Source: Chloracidobacterium sp.
GTDB lineage: Bacteria; Acidobacteriota; Blastocatellia; Pyrinomonadales; Pyrinomonadaceae
Direction of reading: 5' to 3'
Assembly (NCBI GenBank): GCA_016715795.1
Contig: JADJXP010000003.1
Coordinates: 1-10,879 of the forward strand
DNA length: 10,879 bases
Each line of letters starts with the position of its first letter. Position 1 is the first letter of the stretch. Under the pieces are notes generated by a model, which saw only the letters and a program-made list of their open reading frames with translations, searched no databases and was not told the origin of the DNA. Shown piece by piece: positions 5,197-10,554 of the stretch. The position numbers and the translations under genes are program-made.

Positions 5197-5796
5197 ATGG
5201 CTAAGCAAAGCCTACCACTTTCTAAAACCACACTCAAAAGTTGCCCAATTTCTGACTGCGGCCAAAATGTATATCGTCGGCTTAAATGGTGTCGCAAGCA
5301 CTACGACCGCTGGCGAAAGTATGGCGACCCGCTATTTGTCAAAATGTCTAGGACAGATCCGGAAAGTAATTTCTGGCGTCACGTTGATAAAACCGAAGGC
5401 GACTGTTGGTTTTGGACAGCCGCAAGAGACCGTAAGGGGTACGGCGTCGGGAATTGGAGCGGCCGACGGAAGCGAGCGACGCACATATCGTACTTCATTG
5501 CCAACGGCCGCTGGCCCAAGATGTGCCGTCATACCTGTGACAATCCGCCCTGCGTAAACCCTGAACATTTGTTGGACGGAACGCATCTCGACAATGTTCG
5601 GGATATGGTGAGCCGAGGGCGACAGGCGATCGGCGAGGGAAACGGAACGGCAAGACTCACGGTCGCTAAGGTTCGCGAAATTAAGTCAATGCTTGCGGGC
5701 GGGGCGACCCTTGTCGCAACAGCCGCACGGTTCGGCGTCTGTAAGAAAACAATCTGGAATATTAAGAAAGGTCGTTATTGGCGGCATGTCACGTAG
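5197..5796 (+). CDS. HNH homing-type endonuclease, 199 aa
   Basis: GGAGG (5187-5192 region) before ATG 5197 makes this the preferred start, although the frame is open back to 4999. Residues 16-45 form a Cys4-like zinc knuckle (C16, C21, C32, H35, followed by YDRWRKYGDP). Then comes an HNH_3-type core: CWFWTAARDRKGYGVG (70-85), H96, and CRHTCDNPPCVNPEH (110-124), with H112, N121 and H124 as likely catalytic/metal positions. After the core, GRQAIGEGNGTARLTVAKVR leads to a helix-turn-helix (LVATAARFGVCKKTIWNIKK) that probably helps bind the target. The length and order fit free-standing phage homing endonucleases, which nick or cut DNA near their insertion site. Intact, with more AT-rich codon use at its start than its neighbours, and its own promoter: signs of transfer. 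Confidence 0.85.
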   Translation: MAKQSLPLSKTTLKSCPISDCGQNVYRRLKWCRKHYDRWRKYGDPLFVKMSRTDPESNFWRHVDKTEGDCWFWTAARDRKGYGVGNWSGRRKRATHISYFIANGRWPKMCRHTCDNPPCVNPEHLLDGTHLDNVRDMVSRGRQAIGEGNGTARLTVAKVREIKSMLAGGATLVATAARFGVCKKTIWNIKKGRYWRHVT

Positions 5797-5845
5797 CTTC
5801 ATCGGAAATATGAAATTCGGCAACAAGACGATGTTAGGCAAGTTT

Positions 5846-6186
5846 ATGGAATTGAGGTTTCCGATCAAGACGGTCAGCGAGGCGAATACGCGGGAGCATT
5901 GGGCCTTAAAGCACCGGCGAAAGAAAGCACAGCAGGCGGACTTTGCAATGCTTTGGCGGTATCACAAAGCGAAGGTTACGCTCCCGGCGGTCATTACCTT
6001 TACGCGGTATTCCTGCAACCTTCTCGACGCCGACAACCTCGCCGGGGCTTTCAAACACGTCCAGGACCAGCCTTCGCCCGCGAACTCGGCATCGACGACG
6101 GATCGAGCCTTGTCCAATGGCGGTATCAGCAGGAACGCATTAGTAAGCGGGAGCATTATTTTACGGTGAAGGTGGAAACACTATGA
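5846..6186 (+). CDS. RusA-like Holliday-junction resolvase, one frameshift
   Basis: From ATG 5846: MELRFPIKTVSEANTREHWA, LKHRRKKAQQADFAMLWRYH, VITFTRYSCNLLDADNLAGA FKHVQD, then after a frame change (about 6068-6075) ARELGIDDGSSLVQWRYQQE and YFTVKVETL to TGA 6184-6186. The paired acidic motifs LLDADNLAGAFKHVQD and GIDDGS match phage RusA-family endonucleases, dimeric enzymes that resolve four-way DNA junctions during recombination and replication; these Asp residues are the expected metal ligands. The frame is open upstream, with further Met codons at 5786 and 5810; the conserved part begins at MELRFP. One indel separates the two Asp clusters, so as written the enzyme is broken. Its stop overlaps the next ATG. 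Confidence 0.75.
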
Positions 6187-6461
6187 GCGACCCGAAGGCT
6201 TATTCATTATCACGGCTGGACGCACAAGACGAGATCCAGTACCGCATTATCGAAGCACGCCGGGCAACGGCAAAGACGGCCTTGCTTCAGGTGATCGACA
6301 AACAAAGAGCGAAGCGGATAGCACGTCCGACCGTCGGGGCGTTGTCGCGTGATTTCGACCGTCAGTATCACGACTTGCTTGAATCATTGCTGATCAGAGA
6401 TATCGACGGAGCATCGTATCCGGTTCGATCCGAAACGTCCGCTCGAATAGGGTTGAGATAG
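6183..6461 (+). CDS. Hypothetical protein, 92 aa
   Basis: ATG 6183 overlaps the RusA-like stop (ATGA), with GGTGGA upstream. MSDPKAYSLSRLDAQDEIQY, IIEARRATAKTALLQVIDKQ and FDRQYHDLLESLLIRDIDGA suggest a charged, helical protein; the last part (YPVRSETSARIGLR) is less regular. No family recognised. It is the last gene before an intergenic region with a terminator-like hairpin and a new promoter, so it likely ends the transcript. The frame is intact. Confidence 0.55.
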   Translation: MSDPKAYSLSRLDAQDEIQYRIIEARRATAKTALLQVIDKQRAKRIARPTVGALSRDFDRQYHDLLESLLIRDIDGASYPVRSETSARIGLR

Positions 6462-6523
6462 TTTAGCAAGATCAGGAAGCGGGGCTGGCCGAATGACGAC
6501 CCCGGTAATCGTAGGTTAGAAGC

Positions 6524-6553
6524 GGGCCGGGATGCCGTCCGGCCTTGTACTTA
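6524..6553 (+). terminator. Probable terminator-like hairpin
   Basis: GGCCGG (6525-6530) pairs perfectly with CCGGCC (6539-6544) around an 8-base loop, followed by TTGTACTT. The U tract is poor, but the stem resembles the strong terminator at 3820. It sits directly ahead of a new promoter, where transcript separation is expected. Confidence 0.45.
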
Positions 6554-6561
6554 AAAAACAT

Positions 6562-6590
6562 TTGACAATTTCCGCACCGATCCTTAGAAT
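6562..6590 (+). promoter_or_regulatory. Near-consensus sigma70 promoter
   Basis: TTGACA (6562-6567), a 17-base spacer and TAGAAT (6585-6590): perfect -35, optimal spacing, one mismatch in the -10. AT-rich sequence (TTAAAAAACAT) just upstream may act as an UP element. The predicted start is near 6597. It is the best promoter in the window. Confidence 0.8.
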
Positions 6591-6596
6591 CAAAGA

Positions 6597-6693
6597 TGCG
6601 GATGACATCGTGTCTAAAGTTCGGTATTTCGATCACCAAAAACGCCTCGGGGCCATGTTATCCGCAAAGTAACAAGTCCGGGGCGTTTTGTCT
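6597..6693 (+). ncRNA. Candidate structured small RNA or attenuator leader
   Basis: From the predicted start (about 6597) the transcript can form two long stems. Stem 1 pairs 6597-6608 with 6655-6666 (12 bp, one G:U). Stem 2 pairs 6639-6651 with 6677-6689 (13 bp, two G:U) and ends in GCGTTTTGTCTCT, so it resembles an intrinsic terminator with a matching A-run on its 5' side. Inside its loop TGTTA (6656-6660) can pair with TAACA (6670-6674). The stems interleave in pseudoknot order, so they either coexist as an H-type pseudoknot or compete as alternative folds. There is no ORF with a ribosome site inside. Either a free RNA of about 95 nt or a leader controlling the gene starting at 6713. No known RNA family recognised. 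Confidence 0.5.
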
Positions 6694-6712
6694 CTAGAGA
6701 TCGGAGAAATAT

Positions 6713-7468
6713 GTGAGCAGAAAGTATCCGGCGTATTTATGGTATCCGAAGGATGTTTTCACCTGGCGGCGTGGCTTTTGAGCGATATGGAAGAACTGTG
6801 GTATCCAAGGGCTTTGGACAAGCTGGCTCGGTGACGGCATCCCGGCGGATCCAGAAGGTTTTGCCGGCTGGGTTGGCCGAGGTTGCACAATCGATGCGCG
6901 AAAAGACGTTAAACAGTTCTTTGTTCCGCATAAAAAGACCCGTCAAAAGTAGTAAATGTTCGTCAAGAAAAGAACGAACAAATTTGAAACAAAAAATCGA
7001 AGGTTCGGAGCGAAGCCGGCAGGCGGTCCGGCGTAAAGCGTGGAAGCAAAGGACTTAGATGCTGAACAATTGTTCAACAAAATGCAAACAAAACCGAACA
7101 TTCCTATTGCTATTGCAAATAAGAAAATACCAATAACGCGGACGCGTGGGGCTTCCCGGTTCGGGAACTGATCGAGGCGTTTCGAACATCACATGACCCG
7201 ACCTCGGCCGGATTCATCGAAGCCGAAGTCTTGCCCGGCGACGAACAGCTTGGGCGAACACGCTGAAGATCACAAACAAAACTACGACCCGATGCTTAAC
7301 CGCTATCTGCCCGAAAAGACCGGGAACCTTCTCGGCGTATTCCGGGCGGAAAAGACGAAATTGGAGAAGGCAAAAAATGGAACAAGCAAGCAAAGTGGCA
7401 GATCAAATATCCGAGTACTCGAAGAGTCCGCAGACTATTTCGACGCCAAATACGGACCCGCCTCGTAG
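6713..7468 (+). pseudogene. DUF1376-like phage replication protein, heavily frameshifted
   Basis: The start is GTG 6713 after GGAG (6703-6706); the ATG at 6711 is followed at once by TGA. The pieces, in order over shifting frames, are SRKYPAYLWYPKD (6716-6754), LAAWLLSDMEELWYPRALDK (about 6761-6820), GDGIPADPEGFAGWVGRGCT (about 6829-6888) with VKQFFVPHKK, VNVRQEK, a Lys/Arg-rich linker with AEQLFNKMQTKPNIPIAIAN (about 7061-7121), NADAWGFPVRELIEAF (about 7136-7184), FIEAEVLPGDEQL, then KQNYDPMLNRYLPEKTGNLL (about 7280-7341) to TAG 7466-7468. 'YPAYLWYPKD...ELWY.RALD...G.IPADPE' is the signature of DUF1376-type phage proteins near replication genes. At least five indels break it. Exact function unknown; it is the most degraded gene besides the methyltransferase at 1125. 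Confidence 0.7.
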
Positions 7469-7887
7469 CATTACCCGCGAGGAAGAGATCGGGCTGTTTT
7501 CGATCATCAACCAGGCGAGGGCCTTGCAGGGCTGGACGCTTGCTTCGGCGTCCGAGCTCGGGCCGATATGCAAGGTCTGGTGGAAAGAGTTTGCACGGCA
7601 CAACATTCACCCAAAGCATTACGAAACTCTTTTCCAGCGTGCCCACGACGCCCGCATCGAAAGCATTCAGGCCGGGGCAAGAGGAACATCCCGGCGATCG
7701 ACGTGACGCTGCTTATCTGCCAATGGACGGGGCCAAGCGGCCTTCGGCAGGAGATCCGGCAACGCGAAATAGACCGGGGCGGACGTTGCCGGCGACGGCT
7801 GAAAGCGATTGCCCGCGGTGCTTCGGGTCGGGTTTCGAGAGTGTGAAGGGCGAAGGGGCGAGGCGGTGCGATCACGCGACGGCGTGA
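7377..7887 (+). CDS. Phage zinc-ribbon protein (about 170 aa), two frameshifts
   Basis: GGAGAAGG upstream of ATG 7377 supports the start, which lies inside the 3' end of the DUF1376-like gene. MEQASKVADQISEYSKSPQT, ITREEEIGLFSIINQARALQ and GWTLASASELGPICKVWWKE run in frame to about 7675. After a shift, IPAIDVTLLICQWTGPSGLR QEIRQREIDRG follows, and after a second shift (about 7780) RTLPATAESDCPRCFGSGFE and GARRCDH to TGA 7885-7887. The C-terminal CPRCFGSGF...RRCDH is a zinc-ribbon of the DnaJ-like CxxCxGxG type found at the end of this phage protein group. I know the type from phage operons beside helicase genes, but no activity is established. The two indels would remove the zinc site as written. 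Confidence 0.65.
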
Positions 7888-7925
7888 CGTACTGCAGATC
7901 CGGCGGAAACAGGTAGGGAGGGAAG

Positions 7926-8353
7926 ATGGAAAATAGACTAAGCGAATACGAACAATTCCTGGAATCGAAGATCACGCGGTTTAGCGATGCTGGATTTTCA
8001 CCAAGCGAACTCAATCGGGCGAGAAGTTCGGCATCACGGTTGAGCGTTTCGCGGAGCAAGATTCGCCGGGCGTATTTATCACGAATTACGAACAACTCGA
8101 CAAGATCGAAGATCCCGGATCGTTCGCGGGAATTGTGCTTGACGAATCCAGCATTCTGAAAAATTTCGAGGGCAAAACGAAGCAGCAAATAATCGATGCG
8201 TTTCAAGACACGCCTTATAAACTTGCTTGCACCGCGACGCCTTCGCCGAATGACGTGATGGAACTCGGCAACCACGCGGAATTTGTGGGCATTATGCGGT
8301 CGAATGAAATGCTCGCTATGTATTTCGTTCACGACGGCGGCGATACAAAAAAA
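7926..8353 (+). pseudogene. DExx-box (SNF2-like) phage helicase, N-terminal part, internally deleted and cut by the IS
   Basis: GGGAGGG before ATG 7926 gives MENRLSEYEQFLESKITRFS DAGFSPSEL. In another frame from 8018 it continues EKFGITVERFAEQDSPGVFI, TNYEQLDKIEDP, the Walker B/motif II VLDESS (8138-8152), motif III-like ACTATPSPND (8225-8254) and VMELGNHAEFVGI...FVHDGGDTKK, where the transposon begins. Related phage helicases have roughly 65-75 residues with the Walker A ATP-binding loop (motif I) between these two parts; here that block is missing across about 8005-8018, with a frame change. The C-terminal RecA-like domain is also absent. ATP hydrolysis is therefore impossible. The family call rests on motif II, motif III and the ELGNHAEF/HDGG segment. 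Confidence 0.75.
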
Positions 8354-8375
8354 GGGAATTATATACTTGACTCCC
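8354..8375 (+). repeat. Left terminal inverted repeat (22 bp)
   Basis: Begins GGGAATTATATAC and ends TTGACTCCC. It is the reverse complement of 10042-10063 except for one base. The inner edge supplies the -35 hexamer (TTGACT) of the transposase promoter. Confidence 0.92.
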
Positions 8376-8395
8376 TCACTCCTTTTTGGTATATT
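8367..8395 (+). promoter_or_regulatory. Transposase promoter overlapping the left inverted repeat
   Basis: TTGACT (8367-8372), a 17-base spacer and TATATT (8390-8395), close to consensus. The predicted transcription start (about 8401-8403) coincides with the transposase ATG at 8402, and no Shine-Dalgarno precedes the ATG, so a leaderless mRNA is expected. Transposase bound at the repeat would also cover the -35 and could repress its own gene. Confidence 0.65.
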
Positions 8396-8401
8396 TGGAC
8401 T

Positions 8402-9319
8402 ATGAGCAAAAGCACAATATCCACTTTTCAACTGTTCGAGGCGGTTCCTAATCAGGAAGCCGCTCGGATTTATCTCGAATCCCGCTTGTGGCCTAACGGC
8501 GTGATTTGTCCGGCTTGTAAGGCCGGTGAACGTATCACGACTAGGAAAGGCGGTTACTATCGCTGTAACGCTTGTAAACTGGATTTCACCGTCCGCACGG
8601 GCACGATCTTCGAGCGGTCGCACGTTCCGCTTCACAAGTGGATATATGCGATGTATTTGCTCGTTACCGCCCGTAAGGGCATCTCGTCGCTCCAACTGGG
8701 CAAAGAGATAGGCGTTACGCAAAAGTCCGCTTGGTTTATGCTCCAACGGCTCCGAGAGGCTTGCGGGAACGACATCGACAAACTGCAAGGCATTGTCGAA
8801 ATTGATGAAACCTACATCGGCGGTAAAGAGGCCAACAAGCACGCCAATATGAAACTGAATCGCGGACGCGGGGTCGTTGGAAAGCAAGCCGTTCTTGGTA
8901 TGCGTGAGCGCGGCGGTCGAACCAAAGCGATGCACATTAAGAACGCGAGTCTGCCGATCATTCAGCAAGCTATCCATAATCACGTTGCGGTTGGCTCTAC
9001 GATCTTTACAGACGAACACGGTGCTTACAGCGACCTTAACGGGCTTTTCTTCAACCATTCGGCTGTCAACCACTCTGGCGGCGAATATGGACGCGACGGC
9101 ATCAATACGAACTCGATTGAGAGCGTCTGGGCTTTGCTGAAACGCGGCATTACTGGCGTTTACCATCACGTTAGCCCGAAACATCTTGACCGCTACGTTG
9201 CTGAATTTACGTTTCGGCTCAATTTCGGAAACGTCAAATATCACACGCTCGAAAGGCTTGATAGCTTTGTTTACGCTTCCTTTAACAAACGATTGACCTA
9301 CAAGGAGTTGACCGCATAA
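8402..9319 (+). CDS. IS1595-family (ISXO2-like) transposase, 305 aa
   Basis: Catalyses transposition of the element. Residues 30-62 form an N-terminal zinc ribbon (WPNGVICPAC...YYRCNACK, with C36, C39, C55 and C58). A helical region with a helix-turn-helix (LQLGKEIGVTQKSAWFMLQR) follows, then the DDE RNase-H-like core: D135 in IVEIDETYIGGKE, D204 in STIFTDEHGAY and E240 in INTNSIESVWALLKRG, with the HYHHVSPKHLDRY-type segment (GVYHHVSPKHLDRYVAEFTF RLN) typical of the family. Length and motif order are complete. The frame stays open upstream into the helicase fragment (from about 8018), but the promoter position makes ATG 8402 the likely start. The stop overlaps the next ATG (TAATG). Confidence 0.93.
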   Translation: MSKSTISTFQLFEAVPNQEAARIYLESRLWPNGVICPACKAGERITTRKGGYYRCNACKLDFTVRTGTIFERSHVPLHKWIYAMYLLVTARKGISSLQLGKEIGVTQKSAWFMLQRLREACGNDIDKLQGIVEIDETYIGGKEANKHANMKLNRGRGVVGKQAVLGMRERGGRTKAMHIKNASLPIIQQAIHNHVAVGSTIFTDEHGAYSDLNGLFFNHSAVNHSGGEYGRDGINTNSIESVWALLKRGITGVYHHVSPKHLDRYVAEFTFRLNFGNVKYHTLERLDSFVYASFNKRLTYKELTA

Positions 9320-9435
9320 TGAATGAGAAAAAAGAGATTCCCGAATCGTTAAATCGGATAACGGATGTGGTTGTGAATTACAAGCCAAAGGACAAGCAAA
9401 AGAAACCGCCAAAAAGGAAGCCAAAGAAAAAATGA
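9319..9435 (+). CDS. Passenger ORF: small Lys/Pro-rich protein, 38 aa
   Basis: ATG 9319 overlaps the transposase stop, and its own TGA (9433-9435) overlaps the methyltransferase ATG. The peptide is MNEKKEIPESLNRITDVVVN followed by YKPKDKQKKPPKRKPKKK: a short helical part and a strongly basic, proline-rich tail that could bind DNA. It is placed as a bridge in a three-gene coupled unit. I believe similar short basic ORFs follow other IS1595-type transposases, which would suggest an accessory role in transposition or regulation, but I cannot verify this from the sequence. Confidence 0.6.
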   Translation: MNEKKEIPESLNRITDVVVNYKPKDKQKKPPKRKPKKK

Positions 9436-10019
9436 AAGTTTTAATTGCCTGTGAATATTCGGGAACGGTCAGAGAGGCGTTTAAGGCTCTCGGACACGAT
9501 GCGTGGAGTTGCGACATTCTACCTACGGAGATTCCCGGCCAGCATATCCAAGACGATGTTTTGACCGTCATTAACGACGATTGGGATTTAATGATCGCGC
9601 ACCCGCCCTGCACATACCTAAGCAATGCCGGGGCGAGATTTTTATACCCGAAAGGCGTTTTGAATAATGACCGCCTAGCTCTCGGCTTAAAGGCCAAAGA
9701 ACTGTTTATGGCGTTGCTCGAAGCTGATATTCCTAAAATTGCCATTGAAAATCCTGTTCCATCCACCGTGTTTTTGCTGCCTAAATATGACCAGACGATT
9801 CAGCCGTTCTATTTTGGCGATCCTGTGCAAAAGAAAACCTGCCTATGGTTGAAAAATTTGCCACCGCTCGTATCGACCGATATTTGTTTGAATGCCCAAA
9901 GCACAAAGATTCCCGGTAACTGGTTCAATAAGGGCGGTAAGGCACGGCAAAAGAATCGAGCCAAGACGTTTCAAGGCATCGCGGATGCTATGGCTCAACA
10001 GTGGGGACATTCTTTGTGA
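9432..10019 (+). CDS. Passenger C5-type DNA methyltransferase-like protein, 195 aa
   Basis: It starts MKVLIACEYSGTVREAFKAL (residues 1-20, the SAM-binding motif I region with the variant ACEYSG in place of FxGxGG), then WSCDILPT, the catalytic-type HPPCTYLS (57-64, Cys60) and IENP (105-108, the ENV-like motif VI). It ends with a conserved tail, RAKTFQGIADAMAQQWG. This matches a compact phage-associated group usually annotated as cytosine methyltransferase; at 195 aa it is shorter than classical C5 enzymes and has only a small target-recognition region, so activity is likely but not certain. No frameshift. ATG 9432 overlaps the preceding stop, so it is translated with the transposase transcript. 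It may shield the element or its host replicon from restriction, or alter transposition by methylating the ends. Confidence 0.82.
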   Translation: MKVLIACEYSGTVREAFKALGHDAWSCDILPTEIPGQHIQDDVLTVINDDWDLMIAHPPCTYLSNAGARFLYPKGVLNNDRLALGLKAKELFMALLEADIPKIAIENPVPSTVFLLPKYDQTIQPFYFGDPVQKKTCLWLKNLPPLVSTDICLNAQSTKIPGNWFNKGGKARQKNRAKTFQGIADAMAQQWGHSL

Positions 10020-10031
10020 ATCCTCAATCAT

Positions 10032-10059
10032 TTTACAAAACGGGAGTTAAGTATATAAT
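10032..10059 (+). promoter_or_regulatory. Outward promoter at the right end of the transposon
   Basis: TTTACA (10032-10037, five of six matches), a 16-base spacer and a perfect TATAAT (10054-10059) inside the right inverted repeat. The predicted start is near 10066, just outside the element and six bases before the ATG of the truncated methyltransferase at 10072. The promoter is wholly within the element. Confidence 0.55.
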
Positions 10060-10063
10060 TCCC
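10042..10063 (-). repeat. Right terminal inverted repeat (22 bp)
   Basis: Begins GGGAGTTAAG and ends TATAATTCCC; it matches the reverse complement of 8354-8375 at 21 of 22 bases (T instead of C at 10048). It contains the -10 of the outward promoter. Confidence 0.92.
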
Positions 10064-10071
10064 TAACGGAA

Positions 10072-10554
10072 ATGCAGAGAACAAAGGCTCTGGGGCTTTT
10101 GCACAAACAGGTCAAGAAAGACTCCGCAATGTCTCGTGTCGGCACGCCGGATTATCTGTTGGTTTTCCGCAAGCCGGGCGATCATCGGCATCCGGTCAAG
10201 TGCGATATTCCCGTCGAGGTCTGGCAAAAATACGCATCGCCGGTCTGGTGGGATATCAACTACAACAACACGCTCAACGGACGCGAAGGCCGTCACGAAA
10301 ACGACGAGCGGCATATTTGTCCGCTGCAATTGGAAACTATCGAGAGGGCGATCCATCTTTGGACAAACGAAGGCGATACAGTTCTGACGCCGTTCTTAGG
10401 GATCGGGTCCGAAGCATTCCAGGCGATCAAAATGAACCGCAAAGCCATCGGGTTCGAGTTGAAAGATTCGTATTTCGATCTTGCGGTTAAGAATGTGCGC
10501 GGGGCCGTGGAAGGCAAAAATCAACTGTCAATTTTCGAGTGTGCTGCCGCGTGA
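10072..10554 (+). CDS. C-terminal part of an N4/N6-type DNA methyltransferase, 160 aa
   Basis: MQRTKALGLLHKQVKKDSAM, SRVGTPDYLLVFRKPGD, WQKYASPVWWDINYNNTLNG, HICPLQLETIERAIHLWTNE GDTVLTPFLGIGSEAFQAIK and AIGFELKDSYFDLAVKNV. The PFLGIGSEA (about 10390-10416) is the SAM-binding motif and GFELKDSYF follows it, as in beta-type N4-cytosine/N6-adenine methyltransferases, where the catalytic S/DPPY/F motif lies N-terminal to these. That half is missing: homologues enter this region through ...DPVTEMQRTKALG..., and here the codons LTE directly precede MQRT and abut the transposon. It is therefore a truncated, probably inactive protein, although the remaining frame is intact and has an ATG and a promoter at its new front end. 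Weak ribosome site (CGGAA). Confidence 0.8.
   Translation: MQRTKALGLLHKQVKKDSAMSRVGTPDYLLVFRKPGDHRHPVKCDIPVEVWQKYASPVWWDINYNNTLNGREGRHENDERHICPLQLETIERAIHLWTNEGDTVLTPFLGIGSEAFQAIKMNRKAIGFELKDSYFDLAVKNVRGAVEGKNQLSIFECAAA

Larger units (their letters stand above)
8354..10063 (+). mobile_element. IS1595-family (ISXO2-like) transposon with two passenger genes, 1710 bp
   Basis: The element is bounded by 22-bp terminal inverted repeats (8354-8375 and 10042-10063) that match at 21 of 22 positions. It contains an ISXO2-like DDE transposase, a 38-aa Lys/Pro-rich ORF and a C5-type DNA methyltransferase-like gene, all on the + strand and coupled by TAATG and ATGA overlaps. IS1595 relatives are known to carry passenger genes and usually make 8-bp target duplications. 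Here the 8-bp flanks (CAAAAAAA and TAACGGAA) differ, so no duplication is visible. Left flank is helicase coding sequence; right flank is C-terminal methyltransferase coding sequence. The element itself shows no frameshift, in contrast to its surroundings, suggesting it is recent or under selection. Confidence 0.88.

Noticed and set aside
7667..9766. 699-codon open frame on the minus strand
   Set aside because: It runs antisense to the zinc-ribbon gene, helicase fragment, transposase and methyltransferase, whose motifs are unmistakable. The antisense translation has no recognisable family, and its openness follows from codon bias on the + strand.
8346..10071. 8-bp target-site duplication around the transposon
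   Set aside because: CAAAAAAA on the left and TAACGGAA on the right share no match, and shifting the ends by a few bases does not create one.
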